64,000 nt of DNA from Azorinus chamasolen (taxonomy: Eukaryota; Mollusca; Bivalvia; Cardiida; Solecurtidae): the NCBI GenBank assembly GCA_963576725.1, contig OY755240.1, forward strand, positions 63,824,412 through 63,888,411, given 5' to 3'. Both the position numbers and the translations under genes were made by a program. Each line of letters starts with the position of its first letter. Within the stretch, counting starts at the first letter, position 1. Below the pieces are notes generated by a model. It was not told the origin of the DNA. It made no database searches and was given only the letters and a program-made list of their open reading frames with translations. Below are positions 20,456-31,095 of this stretch, piece by piece.

Positions 20456-21752
20456 ATGTCCGTCCGTCTGTCCGTCTGTCCGTCCGTCATCCGTCCGTCC
20501 GTCTGTCACGCTTCGTGTCCGGGCCATATCTCCTACAAAGTTATGCCAAATTCATTATAACTTCACACATTGAAGAAGCATGATGAGGGCTAGTGTCATG
20601 CACAAGGGCCATAATTCTAGCATCAATATTTTTGGAGTTATTCCCCTTTTTCATATTTTTTTGTCCGGACAATAACTCTTTATCTACTGGTTCAATTGAT
20701 TTGAAACTTCACATATGGAACAATCATGATGAGGGGTAGTGTCATACACAAGGGCCATAACTCTAGCATCAATATTTTTGGAGTTATTCCCCTTTTTCAT
20801 ATTTTCTTATCAGTCCGTCTGTCACGCTTCGTGTCCGGGCCATATCTCCTACAAAGTTAGGCCAAATTCATTATAACTTCAAACATTGAAGGAGCATGAT
20901 GAGGGCTAGTGTCATGCACAAGGGCCATAACGCTAGCATCAATATTTTTGGAGTTATTCCCCTTTTACATATTTTTTTGTCCGGACAATAACTCTTTATC
21001 TACTGGTTCAATTGATTTGAAACTTCACATATGGAACAATCATGATGAGGGGTAGTGTCATACACAAGGGTCATAACTCTAGCATCGATAGTTTTGGAGT
21101 TCTTCCCCTTTTTCATATTTTCTTGTCAGTCTGTCTGTCACGCTTTGTGTCCGGGCCATATCTCCTACAAAGTTAGGCCAAATTCATTATAACTTCACAC
21201 ATTGAAGAAGCATGATCAGGAGTAGTGTCATGCACAGGGGCCATAACTCTAGCATCAATAATTTTGAAGTTATTCCCCTTTTTCATATTTTTTGTCCGGA
21301 CAATAACTCTTTATCTACTGGTTCAATTGATTTGAAATTTCACATATGGAACAAGCATGATGAGGGGTAATGTCATGCACAAGGGCCATAACTCTAGCAT
21401 CTATATTTTTTACTGGTTCAATTGATTTGAAACTTCTCATATGGAACAAGCATGATGAAGTGTAGTGTCATGCACAAGGGCAATAACTCTAGCATCAATA
21501 TTTTTGGAGTTACTCCCCTTTTCATATTTTCTTGTCGGGACAATAACTTTTTATTTACTGATTTAATGTATGAAAGTAGGTACTAATACCATTTAGGTGG
21601 TCATGTATATACCATGGTCAACCACACCATGGGTGGGTGGGGTGGGGAGAGCGGAGGGTTTTTTTTCAGTCCGGTGGGGGACTCATGTCTTGCATAGCAA
21701 TACAACATGCCCTTGTTTCTAATATGAATATTGAACAGGGAAAGGGTTAAAA

Positions 21753-21850
21753 TTTTAGAGTTCAAACAGAATAAAAGGGCTTTATATAATTTGCATGAGG
21801 ATTTTGAATGACAAACAGTGCTGACCCTTTCAACACTGGGTTGACACTGT
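21753..21850 (+). mobile_element. A3 fragment
   Basis: It has TTTGCATGAGGATTTTGAAT, GACAAACAGTGCTGACCC and ACACTG. The ends are lost. Confidence 0.45.
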
Positions 21851-21882
21851 ATATATTGGAATGGAAGAGTAAAGGACGAAAA

Positions 21883-22166
21883 TTAATCCATTACTCTATG
21901 AATACTGTATGCCTTTCTACACCTTTTGCACATAGGGTAGACCCAGATCAGACAGCTCCTGTAGAAGCCGTCAGATTAGGTTCTGCTCTGTTTGCAATCA
22001 GTTATGATATAACTACAGTAGCTATAAAGGCCAGCTATTCCATAACTACAGTTTTTTTGCAAAGGCCAGCTGTTCCTATTTCCATATGTCATAAAAAATA
22101 ATCTAATTAATATTCATGATGTCATTTATGATTATTTCTTACATGGATATTCATAGAGTAAAGGGT
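21883..22166 (-). mobile_element. Type A2 MITE with local duplication
   Basis: TTAATCCATTACTCTATGAA starts it and TAGAGTAAAGGGTTA ends it. The core is CAGACAGCTCCTGTAGAAGC. An AACTACAGT...AAGGCCAGCT segment is repeated at about 22009-22071. Confidence 0.7.
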
Positions 22167-22207
22167 TACCTTGCAGATGACTGTTCTTTGCAAACTACAT
22201 GTATTTA

Positions 22208-22411
22208 CAGTAAAAACCCCAATAAACTAGATGTTCAATTTACCGTAGTAAATACAGGTAGATATTAGTCTTGGAGACAGGTGGCTGCTTAATGCAGGGA
22301 GAGAGTTTCACCTGAGTTTTTCCTGACTTTCACCCTGCAATAAGCAGCCACCTGTCTAAAAAGTAGCTTAATTCTTCTCTTCTAGAATTCCCATTTAGAG
22401 GGGGTTTTCTG
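22208..22411 (+). mobile_element. Type E hairpin MITE, diverged
   Basis: It runs from CAGTAAAAACCCCAATAAAC to TTAGAGGGGGTTTTCTG with TA on the right. The core ACAGGTGGCTGCTTAATGCA and its complement are kept. The tip is replaced. Confidence 0.7.
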
Positions 22412-22490
22412 TACATACATGTAGTATGCAAAGAGATAAATGTTACAAAAGTGATATCTTGAATATAGGATTGGTTTTGTACAGTTCTGT

Positions 22491-22698
22491 GGATAAACCG
22501 TTGAATGCTGAAAACAAGTGTACAGTGTAGACCATTAGTTCAAAAGGCTCCTCTAGGATCTCTCTGATCAGGATATGCACTGTTTGTCATTCAGACTCCT
22601 TTTTCAAATTACATGTATACCCTTTTGTATTGAATGGACTCTGTAATTAAATAATGATAGACCATTCCACTTTCAATATTCAGCATTTTAAAGGGTTA
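22491..22698 (+). mobile_element. Type A3 MITE
   Basis: It has ACAGTGTAGACCATTAG, CTCCTCTAGGATC, and ends TTTTAAAGGGTTAA. Confidence 0.55.
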
Positions 22699-22734
22699 AA
22701 ATGGAGAAATGTTTTGTAACCTATGGGATTGTGT

Positions 22735-22885
22735 CAACGCTTTACTTGATAGTGACACCTTTTTCTGCCTTTGAAAACAGAGTAGATCCAGATTGGAATT
22801 TTGACTGTAAGATGCAGTTTGATCAGGGACTGTGTTTGCCTATGGAAATGTATGTAGAAATGTATGATTCTACAGTTTCCACTAT
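22735..22885 (-). mobile_element. A2 left half, truncated by A1
   Basis: It has AACGCTTTACTTGATAG, AAAACAGAGTAGATCC and TTCTACAGTTTCCACTAT, then stops at the next element. Confidence 0.55.
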
Positions 22886-23133
22886 AACCCTTTCCCTCAT
22901 ATAAACATGTTTTCACGCATTTGCAAACAGAGTAGACCCAGATCAGACGGCTCCTAGAGGAGCTGTCTGATCAGGGTCTACTCTGTTTGCTAATAGAATG
23001 TGAAAGATCTGTTTCTTTGCTTTCTATAATGTCTACAATGTTCCACCTTCCACATTTCTTTATAACTATTTTGTTAATGGATATTCAGTAGGTATTGAAA
23101 TTTGATATAAGCATAGAACATGGAAAGGGATAA
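22884..23133 (+). mobile_element. Type A1 MITE
   Basis: AACCCTTTCCCTCATATAAA starts it. The core CAGACGGCTCCTAGAGGAGC has near-perfect arms. It ends ATGGAAAGGGATAAG. Confidence 0.8.
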
Positions 23134-23159
23134 GGTCCTGCATTCTTATACTGCTAATT

Positions 23160-23420
23160 AAACCCTTTACCTGTTGCATATTCATAAGAATAATGATATC
23201 ATGAATATTCATAAGCAGAAGTTTTACAATGGCATAATTTATGTACGCTGGAACTTTTGGTATTGATAGAAACTATATAATCAGACACATGTATATTATT
23301 CCAAAAGCAAATGCATGAAAATGCATTTATATATATTAAGGACTGATAAAATTCATGTTGTAATTACATGTATTTCTAACATGAATATTCATCAGCCTTT
23401 CAGGTACATGTTAAATTTGT
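23160..23420 (+). mobile_element. A2-type, core lost
   Basis: Head CCCTTTACCTGTTGCATATT, TGATATCATGAATATTCATA and tail ATGAATATTCATCAGCC flank an A-type remnant without the hairpin. Confidence 0.5.
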
Positions 23421-23686
23421 TATAACCTGTGCAAACAGAGACTGGGAGCAACAGGATCCAAACTCACACTCAGATCAAAATTTGAAAAGAAATTGAAGGA
23501 AAACAACCTTTAAGATCTGTAGCACTGACCACAATTTATACAGATGATACTTTATCAGCATAGGAAGGATTCACACTTTGGACAATAAGCAAACATTGAT
23601 CATAGTGACTTCACTGACTTTATAGCTTGGATCCAGATTGGAAATAGAGTAATTTGGTGTTTGTCTGATGAGGTTCAAAAACGTTT

Positions 23687-23900
23687 AAACCCTTTCCCTT
23701 ATTTAAATACTCTTTTATGCATTTGCAAACATAGTAGACCAAGATCAGATGGCTCCTGTAGGAGCCATCTGATTAGGGTCTGCTCTGTTTCCTTGTGGAA
23801 TTTTACAGTTTCCACCTTAGTGAAAAAAAACCTTTTCCATGTTCTACTGTATTGATTGACCATGAATATTAATAAATTAATAAGGTAATATTATCTTGAA
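23687..23900 (+). mobile_element. A1/A2-type MITE
   Basis: CCCTTTCCCTTATTTAAATA leads to the core CAGATGGCTCCTGTAGGAGC and a decayed A2 tail. Confidence 0.65.
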
Positions 23901-23906
23901 TAAATG

Positions 23907-24156
23907 TTAACCCTTTCCCTCATATAAACGTGTTTTCATGCATTTGCAAACAGAGTATACCCAGATCAGACGGCTCCTAGAGGAGCCGTCTGATCAGCGT
24001 CTACTCTGTTTGCCAATAGAATTTGATAGAACTGTTTCTTTGCTTTCTAAAATGTCTACAATGTTCCACCTTCCAGATTTCTTAATAACTATTTTGTTAA
24101 TGAATATTCAGTAGGTGTTGAAATTTGGCCTAAATACAGAACAGGGAAAGGGTTAA
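23907..24156 (+). mobile_element. Type A1 MITE, intact
   Basis: TTAA lies at both ends. The core is CAGACGGCTCCTAGAGGAGC. It carries AATGTTCCACCTTCC and ends GAACAGGGAAAGGGTTAA. Confidence 0.9.
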
Positions 24157-24353
24157 ACATTAATATTTATGTAAGAAATAATGACACCTGAGTATGATAT
24201 AATAACTGACTTTATAGTATATTTATTGTGCCATGGCAGAAAGTCTAGGATCAGACCTACCTTCTCTTACCGACATCCATATTTATATTGATTATATGGT
24301 TGCTTTAGTATAGACAGGTTGTACTGTAAATTTCTAATAAAAAAAATATTAAT

Positions 24354-24604
24354 TTAACCTTTTCTTTCATGTAAACACGTTTTCACACATTCGCAAACAG
24401 AGTAGACCCAGATAAGACGGTTCCTATTGGAGCCGTCTGATCAGGCTCTGCTCTGTTTGCTAATGGAATTTGAATGCTCAGTTTCTTTACTTTCTAAAAT
24501 GGCTACAGTGTTCTACCTTCCTTTATTTCATTATAAACTAGTTTGTCCATGAATATTCAGTAGGTATTGAAATTTGGAATAAACATAGAACAGGGAGCGG
24601 GCTA
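24354..24604 (+). mobile_element. Type A1 MITE
   Basis: TTAACCTTTTCTTTCATGTA starts it and AGAACAGGGAGCGGG ends it. The core is AGACGGTTCCTATTGGAGCC. Confidence 0.75.
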
Positions 24605-24967
24605 TGGATGGATCCTTTGATCACCTTCATGTGAATACTGAATAAAATTGATACCAGGAAATGCGTTAGAAGGATTTAAACTGTTTGCATATAGGTTATC
24701 ACAAGTTTGCCTCTATCATGCACAGAACTGAAGGAATGAAACTTGGAAAACCGGTTGTTCATCCTTCCTTTTGATAATAGCTTTTGATTGTCAACATGTC
24801 ATTATTGATTTTCATCAAAGGCTGCAGTTGAGTATAGGATCATATATATTCACTATTGGATACATGTACATTGTACATGTATATCATGTACGCATAAGGC
24901 TGACAACACTGAGACCTAAGGAATGTAGGCTGTCTGTCAATAAAATACATTATACAATGTGTATGTA

Positions 24968-25060
24968 TACCGTAAAATTCCTAATAAACACCCTGGGGGT
25001 AGTTTACATTTTCCAAAAGGGAGACGTTTATTAGGGCATAATTATATTTTTCCAAAATAG
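24968..25060 (+). repeat. Half inverted-repeat element
   Basis: CCTAATAAACACCCTGGGGG and GACGTTTATTAGGGC are loosely complementary. The ends are unclear. Confidence 0.35.
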
Positions 25061-25071
25061 CCGGAAGAGTT

Positions 25072-25240
25072 AACCCTTTACTTCATAAATATGCTTTTAT
25101 ATGCCTTTGCAAACAGTGCGGACCCAGAGGAGCCGTCTGATCAGGGTCTGCTCTGTTTTGCTTTTGGTGTAATAGATCTGATTCTACAGTTTCTGTCACG
25201 ATAAAAATGCTTTTGTTCATAGTCCCATTATAAAACATGT
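25072..25240 (-). mobile_element. Type A2 MITE, left part
   Basis: TTAACCCTTTACTTCATAAA starts it. The left hairpin arm is deleted, leaving GACCCAGAGGAGCCGTCTGA. It stops near 25240. Confidence 0.6.
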
Positions 25241-25370
25241 AGTGAATGACAAATATTGTAGAATGTTCAATGAGTTTCACTCTTTGCCGATGTCTGAGAA
25301 CTTCCCAGTGATATGGGCTGTACATTGCATCTTACTTTACTTTCAACCTTTGCTCTATTGTATTTTTCAG

Positions 25371-25528
25371 GATTAGGCAAGAGGTTGCAGTGATCATTGT
25401 AGATGGTAGACTCGAGCAACAGATATGGAATAACAGTTTTATCTGACTGAAGGCTGCAGCATATGCTGAATTGTCAATGAAGATCTCAGTCTTTCTCAAG
25501 GTCACCGATTATCCTCATTTTGTGAATG
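25371..25528 (+). other. Candidate leader exon (low confidence)
   Basis: It follows TATTTTTCAG and precedes G|GTAACA. An ATG at 25477 opens a frame (MKISVFLKVTDYPHFVN) ending in phase 1, compatible with the acceptor at 45389. The donor is weak. It lies in a repeat-free island of about 1 kb, which is notable in this window. Confidence 0.2.
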
Positions 25529-26049
25529 GTAACACAGTTACTGACTGGTATATAACTTCAGAATTAATAGAATAACCACACTTTTAAACATTTGGCTAGA
25601 ATAATTTCGGATATTACAAGTCCTAGTGAGGCATTGATTAGAGTAAGTAATTCCTTTTACCCTTGTAAGGGGAACCCAGTGGGAAGACACACAATGGATC
25701 GTGTGACGTGATAAAGTCACCCAGGAAGTGAATTATCTTAGAAAGACTATTATCTTGGATTTTCCGGATTTCCTGATTTAACGATTACTTGTCAGAATTT
25801 GCAAACATTTTTGTGATATATTTACAAGTGTCATAGTTGTCAACGAGGGCTGCTGAATGAGAGACTGTTTTTAGTGATTTAAAGTTAGGCGAGAAAGTTG
25901 TCGGTACAGAATTGGATTGGTGGAAACTGATTTTTGTTGTTGATTTAAACATATCAGGCAATTTGTGGAACATCCTTATTCTCCAGTCTTTCTTACACTG
26001 ATTTAAAAGGATTTCTTGCTTCATGAGAAGATAAAATGACATAACAAAA

Positions 26050-26231
26050 TGGCTACCCAGCTCCAAAGAGACGCTAACAAAGTTTTAGCTGTTCAGTGCT
26101 TCTGTAAGCGAAAGAAATTAGCTGTTATCTAGTGAATACAGTTCCAGCGAAATTTGCTGAATCAGAAGAGTAGCTGGGGAAAGAGAATTTTGGTGGCTTG
26201 AACCATTTGCAAGGTCATGCATGACAACATG
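26050..26231 (+). CDS. Candidate alternative first exon of the MTMR3/4-like gene
   Basis: The donor ATG|GTAAGTT at 26232 is strong. The frame MHDNM opens at 26217, preceded by in-frame TGA at 26199, and ends in phase 0. It fits the acceptor at 45385 and yields MTGVEQEPTSLEHV. That N-terminus is close in length to vertebrate MTMR3/4, where a short acidic leader precedes an SLE motif. The second ATG (26229) has AAC before it and is the more likely start. The upstream boundary is arbitrary; only 26217-26231 is proposed as coding. Confidence 0.4.
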
Positions 26232-26244
26232 GTAAGTTAATTTC

Positions 26245-26452
26245 TTTCCCTAATGAACAATTGTGCATGAAATGATTTTTTCATGAATATTCATTAACTT
26301 AATTTTTATAGTGTACATTTTCATGGGAATTGTTGGCATGGACAAAAGCGATGCAGCTAGGATCAGATCTTTGTAATTCCTTCAGAAACTGTCTGATCTG
26401 GGTCTACTCTATTTGCAACGATTAAAAGGCAATTTTATGACGGAAAGGAATA
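26245..26452 (+). mobile_element. Type A4 MITE
   Basis: It has CTAATGAACAATTGTGCATG, CATGAATATTCATTAACTTA, the half core AAACTGTCTGATCTGGGTCT, and ends GACGGAAAGGAATAA. The same subfamily recurs at 63613. Confidence 0.6.
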
Positions 26453-26682
26453 ACCCTTTCCTACATGAATATTTGTGTAAGAAATAATGATGTCATGAAT
26501 AATAATTAATTTGCTACAATAGCAAATAGACACATGCATTTTTGGCGATGGCAGAAACTGTAGAATCATATCTATATTATATCATAAGCAAACAGAGCAG
26601 ACCCTGATCAGACGGCTCCTATAGGTTTTTCTCTCTCTGTCTCTCTCCCTCTGAAAGGCGTATTTATGGAGGAAAGGGTTAA
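26450..26682 (+). mobile_element. Type A2 MITE, right arm replaced by (TC)n
   Basis: The head and left arm CAGACGGCTCCTATAGG are intact. The right hairpin arm is replaced by TTTTTCTCTCTCTGTCTCTC, then GGAGGAAAGGGTTAA. Confidence 0.75.
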
Positions 26683-26759
26683 AGCAAGAGACTATTGGAT
26701 TGAATCAACATAACTTTGTTGTTTTCCAGAACAGAAAATTGTATCAGATCTGTTTTTAG

Positions 26760-27110
26760 TCTTTACTGATCAGTGTCTGCTCTGTTTGCTCATGAAATTA
26801 CAATAGATCTCACACTATTGTTGCTAACACTTGAAATATCCTGTGTACTCAGCTATCATAAAACCTTCATTTTGGCATTATTTCTTACATGAATATCAGA
26901 GCTACCGATAAAGGTGCGTACCCAAATACTAAAATCGTCATTTCTCCATCAAACCCTATACTGGGACCACTTTTTAGAATCGTCTCAAAGAGAGTGTCAC
27001 ATGATAGGGTTTGATGGAGAAATAAAGAAGTTATTCTTCAAATTGTTTTAATTTACACATGATAGACATCTTATCTGGACCTGTGAATATTGAACAGGGA
27101 AAGTGTTATT
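26760..27110 (-). mobile_element. A2 half, host of a C insertion
   Basis: CTGATCAGTGTCTGCTCTGT and ATTATTTCTTACATGAATAT lie left of the insert. TGAATATTGAACAGGGAAAG lies right of it. Confidence 0.65.
26897..27083 (-). mobile_element. Type C hairpin MITE with 7-bp target duplication
   Basis: It starts CAGAGCTACCGATAAAGGTG and ends CTTATCTGGACCTG. TGAATAT lies immediately on both sides (26890-26896, 27084-27090), where the uninterrupted host has it once. Confidence 0.85.
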
Positions 27111-27158
27111 CAGCTTAACAAATCCACACAGAGAGGACATTAATTTTGATGTCCTGAT

Positions 27159-28502
27159 CAGGGGTGCGGAAATCCCATGTCCGACTCGTCCGTCTCGTAC
27201 ATTTGGGGCCCCGGACAAATTGGTTTTTGCAGTTCAATTGTCCGCGGACAAGTAAAGATTCGGGATATTATTATCTTGGAAACTTAGATATGCCTTCAAA
27301 TCTGACCAAAAAGCGCTTAAAAATCCAAAGAAATTGAGATAATCCGCAAATTCTAACGTTTATTTACCATTTACTCTACTGGTATGGTTATCAGCAACAA
27401 CAAACATTCGTCATTTCATTCGCTGTAACAATCGGTTACCAGCGTCCCGGTACCAGTGGATAAAAGAAATGGGTTCAATAAATAAGCTGCCGAATAACGG
27501 ATTCAGAATAACAGTTGCGGCACTACAAAACTACGGGTATTTCAAAATTTATTTCTAAACTTGATCAAAGCATGCCAAATTTCTCGTAACAGTTAAACTC
27601 ACTCTGAAATAATAAATAAGAGCTTATTTTAATTATCCAAAATTTAAACACGCGAGCGAAGTCTTTAGTAACAAGGTCCGTATTATGTTGAGACCATTCA
27701 GACTAAGATGTTGTCCGTTTTTTAGCCCAATCCTAAAAAGTATGTCATGTCCGTTTCCACTGTAAACATATTACAAAATTGACAGTTTAAGCAGACGATG
27801 GACACGTTTCTTGTTAGAAAAGACGGTTCAAAGCCCAAAGAAGCCGATGACAAGGGCAAAAAGCGAAAAACAAAGAATGAAAGGGACAATACCTATGATA
27901 AAAACAAGTTGCTGCAACACTGGTTTGCTGATTTCAAATGGTTACGAGAAGAAGACGAAAGTCAAACCGTATTTTGTCATGTCTGCCGTTTATACCCCCT
28001 AGTCGCCGATACTACATCAGTAATGTAGAAAGGCAAATGTGTTGAAAGGCATGATACACTTATTACTCAGATTTTTAATTTCACTGTGCCCGACTTGGAA
28101 GACATGAATTTTGTTCTCAACCAAATTTACCAACACCTTTGGTGTGGGTACTCTTTAGAACCTTGAGAAATAGTTTCACTTTGAATTTTCAATAAATACT
28201 GAAAGTTTCAATTTAAGTTTGTATATTTTGCATGTAGTAATAGAGTACAGGACCTCTTATCTGTAGGTCATAGTTTGTAATCTGTACATAGTAGTATATT
28301 TTTGGCCTCAGAAAAAATCAGATGTGTGCGTCTCAGACAGTAGGTCCTGCACTCTACCACTAGTCTACATCATGGAAACTCCTCAAGTTACTGAAAAAGA
28401 TGCATAAATTGGGACAAGTTGAATTATGCTGTGGACAACCAAGTTTTTTTTATTTCACTAGTCCGAGGACAAGTAGAAAAAAATGAAATTTCCACCCCCC
28501 TG
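27159..28502 (+). mobile_element. hAT-like DNA transposon remnant
   Basis: The left end CAGGGGTGCGGAAATCCCAT and the right end, reverse-complemented, CAGGGGGGTGGAAATTTCAT are alike, with the CAGGGGTG-type terminus of hAT elements. Subterminal TTGTCCGCGGACAAGT and GTCCGAGGACAAGT also mirror each other. The flanking 8-bp duplication is not clean (GTCCTGAT and CTGATACA). The interior carries a short coding remnant but no transposase catalytic region. Confidence 0.65.
27798..28028 (+). pseudogene. TTF/BED-type zinc-finger protein fragment (76 aa)
   Basis: ATG at 27798 opens MDTFLVRKDGSKPKE, a lysine-rich stretch (residues 8-27), then LLQHWFADFKWLR (38-50) and VFCHVCRLYP with C60 and C63. This W-x5-W...C-x2-C arrangement resembles the N-terminal TTF-type zinc finger of hAT-derived proteins (ZNF862-like). 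It stops at TAG after ADTTSVM, before the second half of the finger would be complete. It is therefore probably truncated by a mutation. It lies between the two hAT-like ends. Confidence 0.5.
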
Positions 28503-28750
28503 CTGATACATAGGGTAATTAGAGTAATTCAGTGTCATAGTGTTGGTTTTTTACAAACCACTACAAATAACTGACAAAAAAATCAATTACCAGTACATAC
28601 CACGGTACATACCATCTTCCCTGAAAGGCAAAGAAAGCAACAGACTGGAAAGGTCACTGACCCTGAACACCCAGTAGCAAATGTCACTTAGGAGTACATA
28701 CAGATAATGAGACCATCAGTCACTTATAAATGCTCTGTGTGAATTTCCTT

Positions 28751-28868
28751 TAACCCTTTACTCCATATTTGCACCTTTTTATACTTTTGCAAACAGAGTA
28801 GACCCAGATCAGATGGCTGCTGTAGAAGCCGTCTAATCAAGGTCTTGCTCTATTAGTTTATGAAATAC
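28751..28868 (-). mobile_element. A2 left half
   Basis: TTAACCCTTTACTCCATATT starts it, with the core CAGATGGCTGCTGTAGAAGC. It is truncated at the E2 host. Confidence 0.6.
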
Positions 28869-28869
28869 A

Positions 28870-29200
28870 GTTGAACTCTGATACAGTAAAACCCCGCTAA
28901 TGCGACCACCAAAAAGGGGCATAATTCTGAGTGGCAGAGGCAGGTGGTAGCTTAATGCAGGACGAAAGTTATGCAGAAAGCTCCTCTAGGAGCTTTCTGC
29001 ATAACTTTCGTCCTGCATTAAGCAACCACCTGCTTTAGACGACATCAGTGGCTGTTTATTAAGTGGTCGCATTAGCGGGGTTTCACTGTAACTCGAACTT
29101 CAAGGGACCATACAAATTGGTTCGAGATAACAGAGGTTTGATTCATCTGATTTATTATCTGACCAATATCTCAAGTTCACAGCTGAAGTAATGCTGAAAG
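28870..29200 (+). mobile_element. E2 hairpin MITE host, split by E1
   Basis: CAGTTGAACTCTGA lies left of the insert, and ACTCGAACTTCAAGGGACC after it. This matches the E2 terminus at 50576. The right half is truncated after AATGCTGAAAGCTCCTATG. Confidence 0.6.
28883..29088 (+). mobile_element. Type E1 hairpin MITE
   Basis: CAGTAAAACCCCGCTAATGC...GCATTAGCGGGGTTTCACTG is flanked by TA on both sides. The tip is GCTCCTCTAGGAGC with GCAGAAA/TTTCTGC arms. Confidence 0.9.
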
Positions 29201-29375
29201 CTCCTATGTTTTGGAAAGCTTTAAACTTATTTTGCCTTTTTCTTTTAAAAATGCATTTTAATAAAAATTTGGTCTCTTGGGATATTTTTCCCAAAACTGG
29301 GGCAAAATGTTACCTATTTTACGTTGGGAATGAGTCCTTCTAAAGACCTGTTCAGATGCCAGAAAAAGCCTGAAA
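29200..29375 (-). mobile_element. J-type element fragment
   Basis: It shares AAATTTGGTCTC, TTTTTCCCAAA, AAATGTTACCTATTTTACG and the end CCAGAAAAAGCCTG with the better preserved J at 45837. Confidence 0.5.
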
Positions 29376-29379
29376 GATT

Positions 29380-29606
29380 GAACTCTGTCCTCCATAAATA
29401 CGCCTTTCTACGTCTCTGTAATAACCACTTCTTGAAACCACTGTGATAAAGACAGCATTTGCTCCTGTAGGAGCATATGCCCTATTTATCACAATGGTTT
29501 CAAACTACAAAATTCTAAAATTTTACTTCTTTCTTGTAAATGCTCCTTTTCGGTAGATTCATTCGAAGAGGTTGGATCTAAAAATAGCCTATGGGGGAAT
29601 GGGTTA
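29380..29606 (+). mobile_element. Type B MITE
   Basis: It has TCCTCCATAAATACGCC, the core AGCATTTGCTCCTGTAGGAG, and ends GGGGGAATGGGTTAG. Confidence 0.75.
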
Positions 29607-29822
29607 GGCAGTGCTGAAGTTTGCTTAGAAAATAATAGATACACCAGGCAAGGGTCAGCCAGGGTCATTGACCTTTAGGGTAAATGTACATGATCTGTCA
29701 TCTTCATCAGGATCAGTATATAATAGCTAGAATGAGAATGTGATAATGATGGTTCATATTGAAAAGGTCCAGACAGGTCGGATGTATACTGTTGTACTTA
29801 CGTGTGGAATGTAAATTGGCTT

Positions 29823-30016
29823 TTAACCCTTTCCCTCATAGGCCATTTTTAGATCCAACCTCTGAATAAATCTACCGAAAAGGAGCATTAACTAGAGAAA
29901 AGGAAATTTTTAGAATTTTGTATTTTGAAACCATTTTGATAAATATTTATCACAATGGTTTCAACAGGTGACTTTTACAGAGGCGTAGAAAGAAGTAATT
30001 ATGGAGGAAAGGGTTA
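29823..30016 (-). mobile_element. Type B MITE, hairpin tip deleted
   Basis: TTAA lies at both ends. Arms GAAACCATTTTGATAAAT and ATTTATCACAATGGTTTC meet directly, so the tip (AGAGCATTTGCTCC) is gone. Confidence 0.8.
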
Positions 30017-30055
30017 AGAGTGCTTACAAATTAGTACTAGTAGTACCAGTCATTG

Positions 30056-30225
30056 TTGCATATAAACAAAAGACATTTTGGCTATGGAAAAAAACTATAG
30101 GGTCATATCTATTTTATAAGCATATAGAGCAGACCCTGATCATATTGATCATTGAATATGATCTGATCTGGGTCTACTCTGTTTTCAGAAGCATAGAAAA
30201 GTGTATTTATTATGAAAAATTCAAA
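30056..30225 (+). mobile_element. A2, left part missing
   Basis: It has TATAGGGTCATATCTATTTT, CAGACCCTGATCATATTG...TGATCTGGGTCTACTCTG and AAAAGTGTATTTATTATG. Confidence 0.55.
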
Positions 30226-30227
30226 TA

Positions 30228-30394
30228 GGTCAAGCTTACAATGAATATTTAGGGATTTTTTCTAAAGAAAAGCGTAACATGACAAACAGTACAGACCCTG
30301 ATGAGAGGGTTCCTCTAGGAGCCCTCTCATCTGGGTCTACACTGTTTGCAAAGGACATTAGTTACTCGTGTCCTGCACTGACTGTAAGGGTTAA
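30228..30394 (+). mobile_element. Type A3 MITE
   Basis: The core is GAGAGGGTTCCTCTAGGAGC. It carries CTGGGTCTACACTGTTTGCA and ends TGTAAGGGTTAAG. Confidence 0.65.
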
Positions 30395-30847
30395 GGAATC
30401 AGAGATAAGTGAAAAAAATACAGCATGTCAGAGTTTTAGCAGACAGGATGTGGTTTTTTTTGGACAGGATAAGGGTTATATAGCCTAAAGGCGTCATTTA
30501 AAAAAAAACTTTGCAAATTTTCACGACATAATAAAATACATACTATTTGATACTCTGACATACAAACTGACCATTGATGTAGATATATTTTCTCCATAGA
30601 ATTTCATAAAGAAATTTGCCTGCCCCTGAAAATAGCCTGAAAGTTATAAAAAAAAATAGCTCAAACTTTTGTGCGGGATCGCTTTCCAGCTTGACAATGG
30701 CTAAGCTGCCCTTGAAATTCTTGTGCACACAAGCATAAATTTTTCGACCCAGATTTTAGGATCAGGTATTTAAGTGGTTTTGCAAATATGAATTATGTTA
30801 AAGCACACTGCATAATACATATCTCTACAGCCGGTTGTGCTGTTTGC

Positions 30848-31095
30848 TTAACCCTTTCCCTCATATTTACCGTACATGTATAAACGTGCTTTCGCGCATT
30901 TGCAAACAGAGTAGACCCAGATCAGACGGCTGATCAGGGTCTGCTCTGTTTGCCAATTGAATTTGAAAGGTCTGTTTCTTTACTTTCTAACATGGCTACA
31001 ATGTTCCACCTTTTATATTTCGTTATACTATTTTGTCGATGAATATTCAGTAGGTATCAAAATTTGGAATAAACACAGGACAGGGAAAGGGTTAA
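30848..31095 (+). mobile_element. Type A1 MITE, tip deleted
   Basis: TTAA lies at both ends. The core CCAGATCAGACGGCTGATCA lacks the CTCCTATAGGAG tip. Confidence 0.85.

Larger units (their letters stand above)
20129..21716 (+). mobile_element. Pearl-like element, G1 type, copy 2
   Basis: It has the same ends and core as copy 1 at 16378, but more core units and a nested 257-bp insert. The host sequence on both sides shows insertion within a TTT run. This fits the TT target preference of Helentron-type elements. Confidence 0.85.
19893..21750 (+). mobile_element. A1/A2-type host with a pearl-like insert
   Basis: The host runs from TTAACCCTTTCCTTCATATA to TATTGAACAGGGAAAGGGTTAA. The core is CAGACGGCTCCTATAGG. 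Its ATGTAATTATT and CTAATATGAATATTG are separated by the 1.59-kb pearl-like element. Confidence 0.8.

Noticed and set aside
25785..26066. 93-codon minus-strand frame in the repeat-free island
   Set aside because: It begins with a non-ATG codon and shows no motif; the + strand exon candidates explain the island better.
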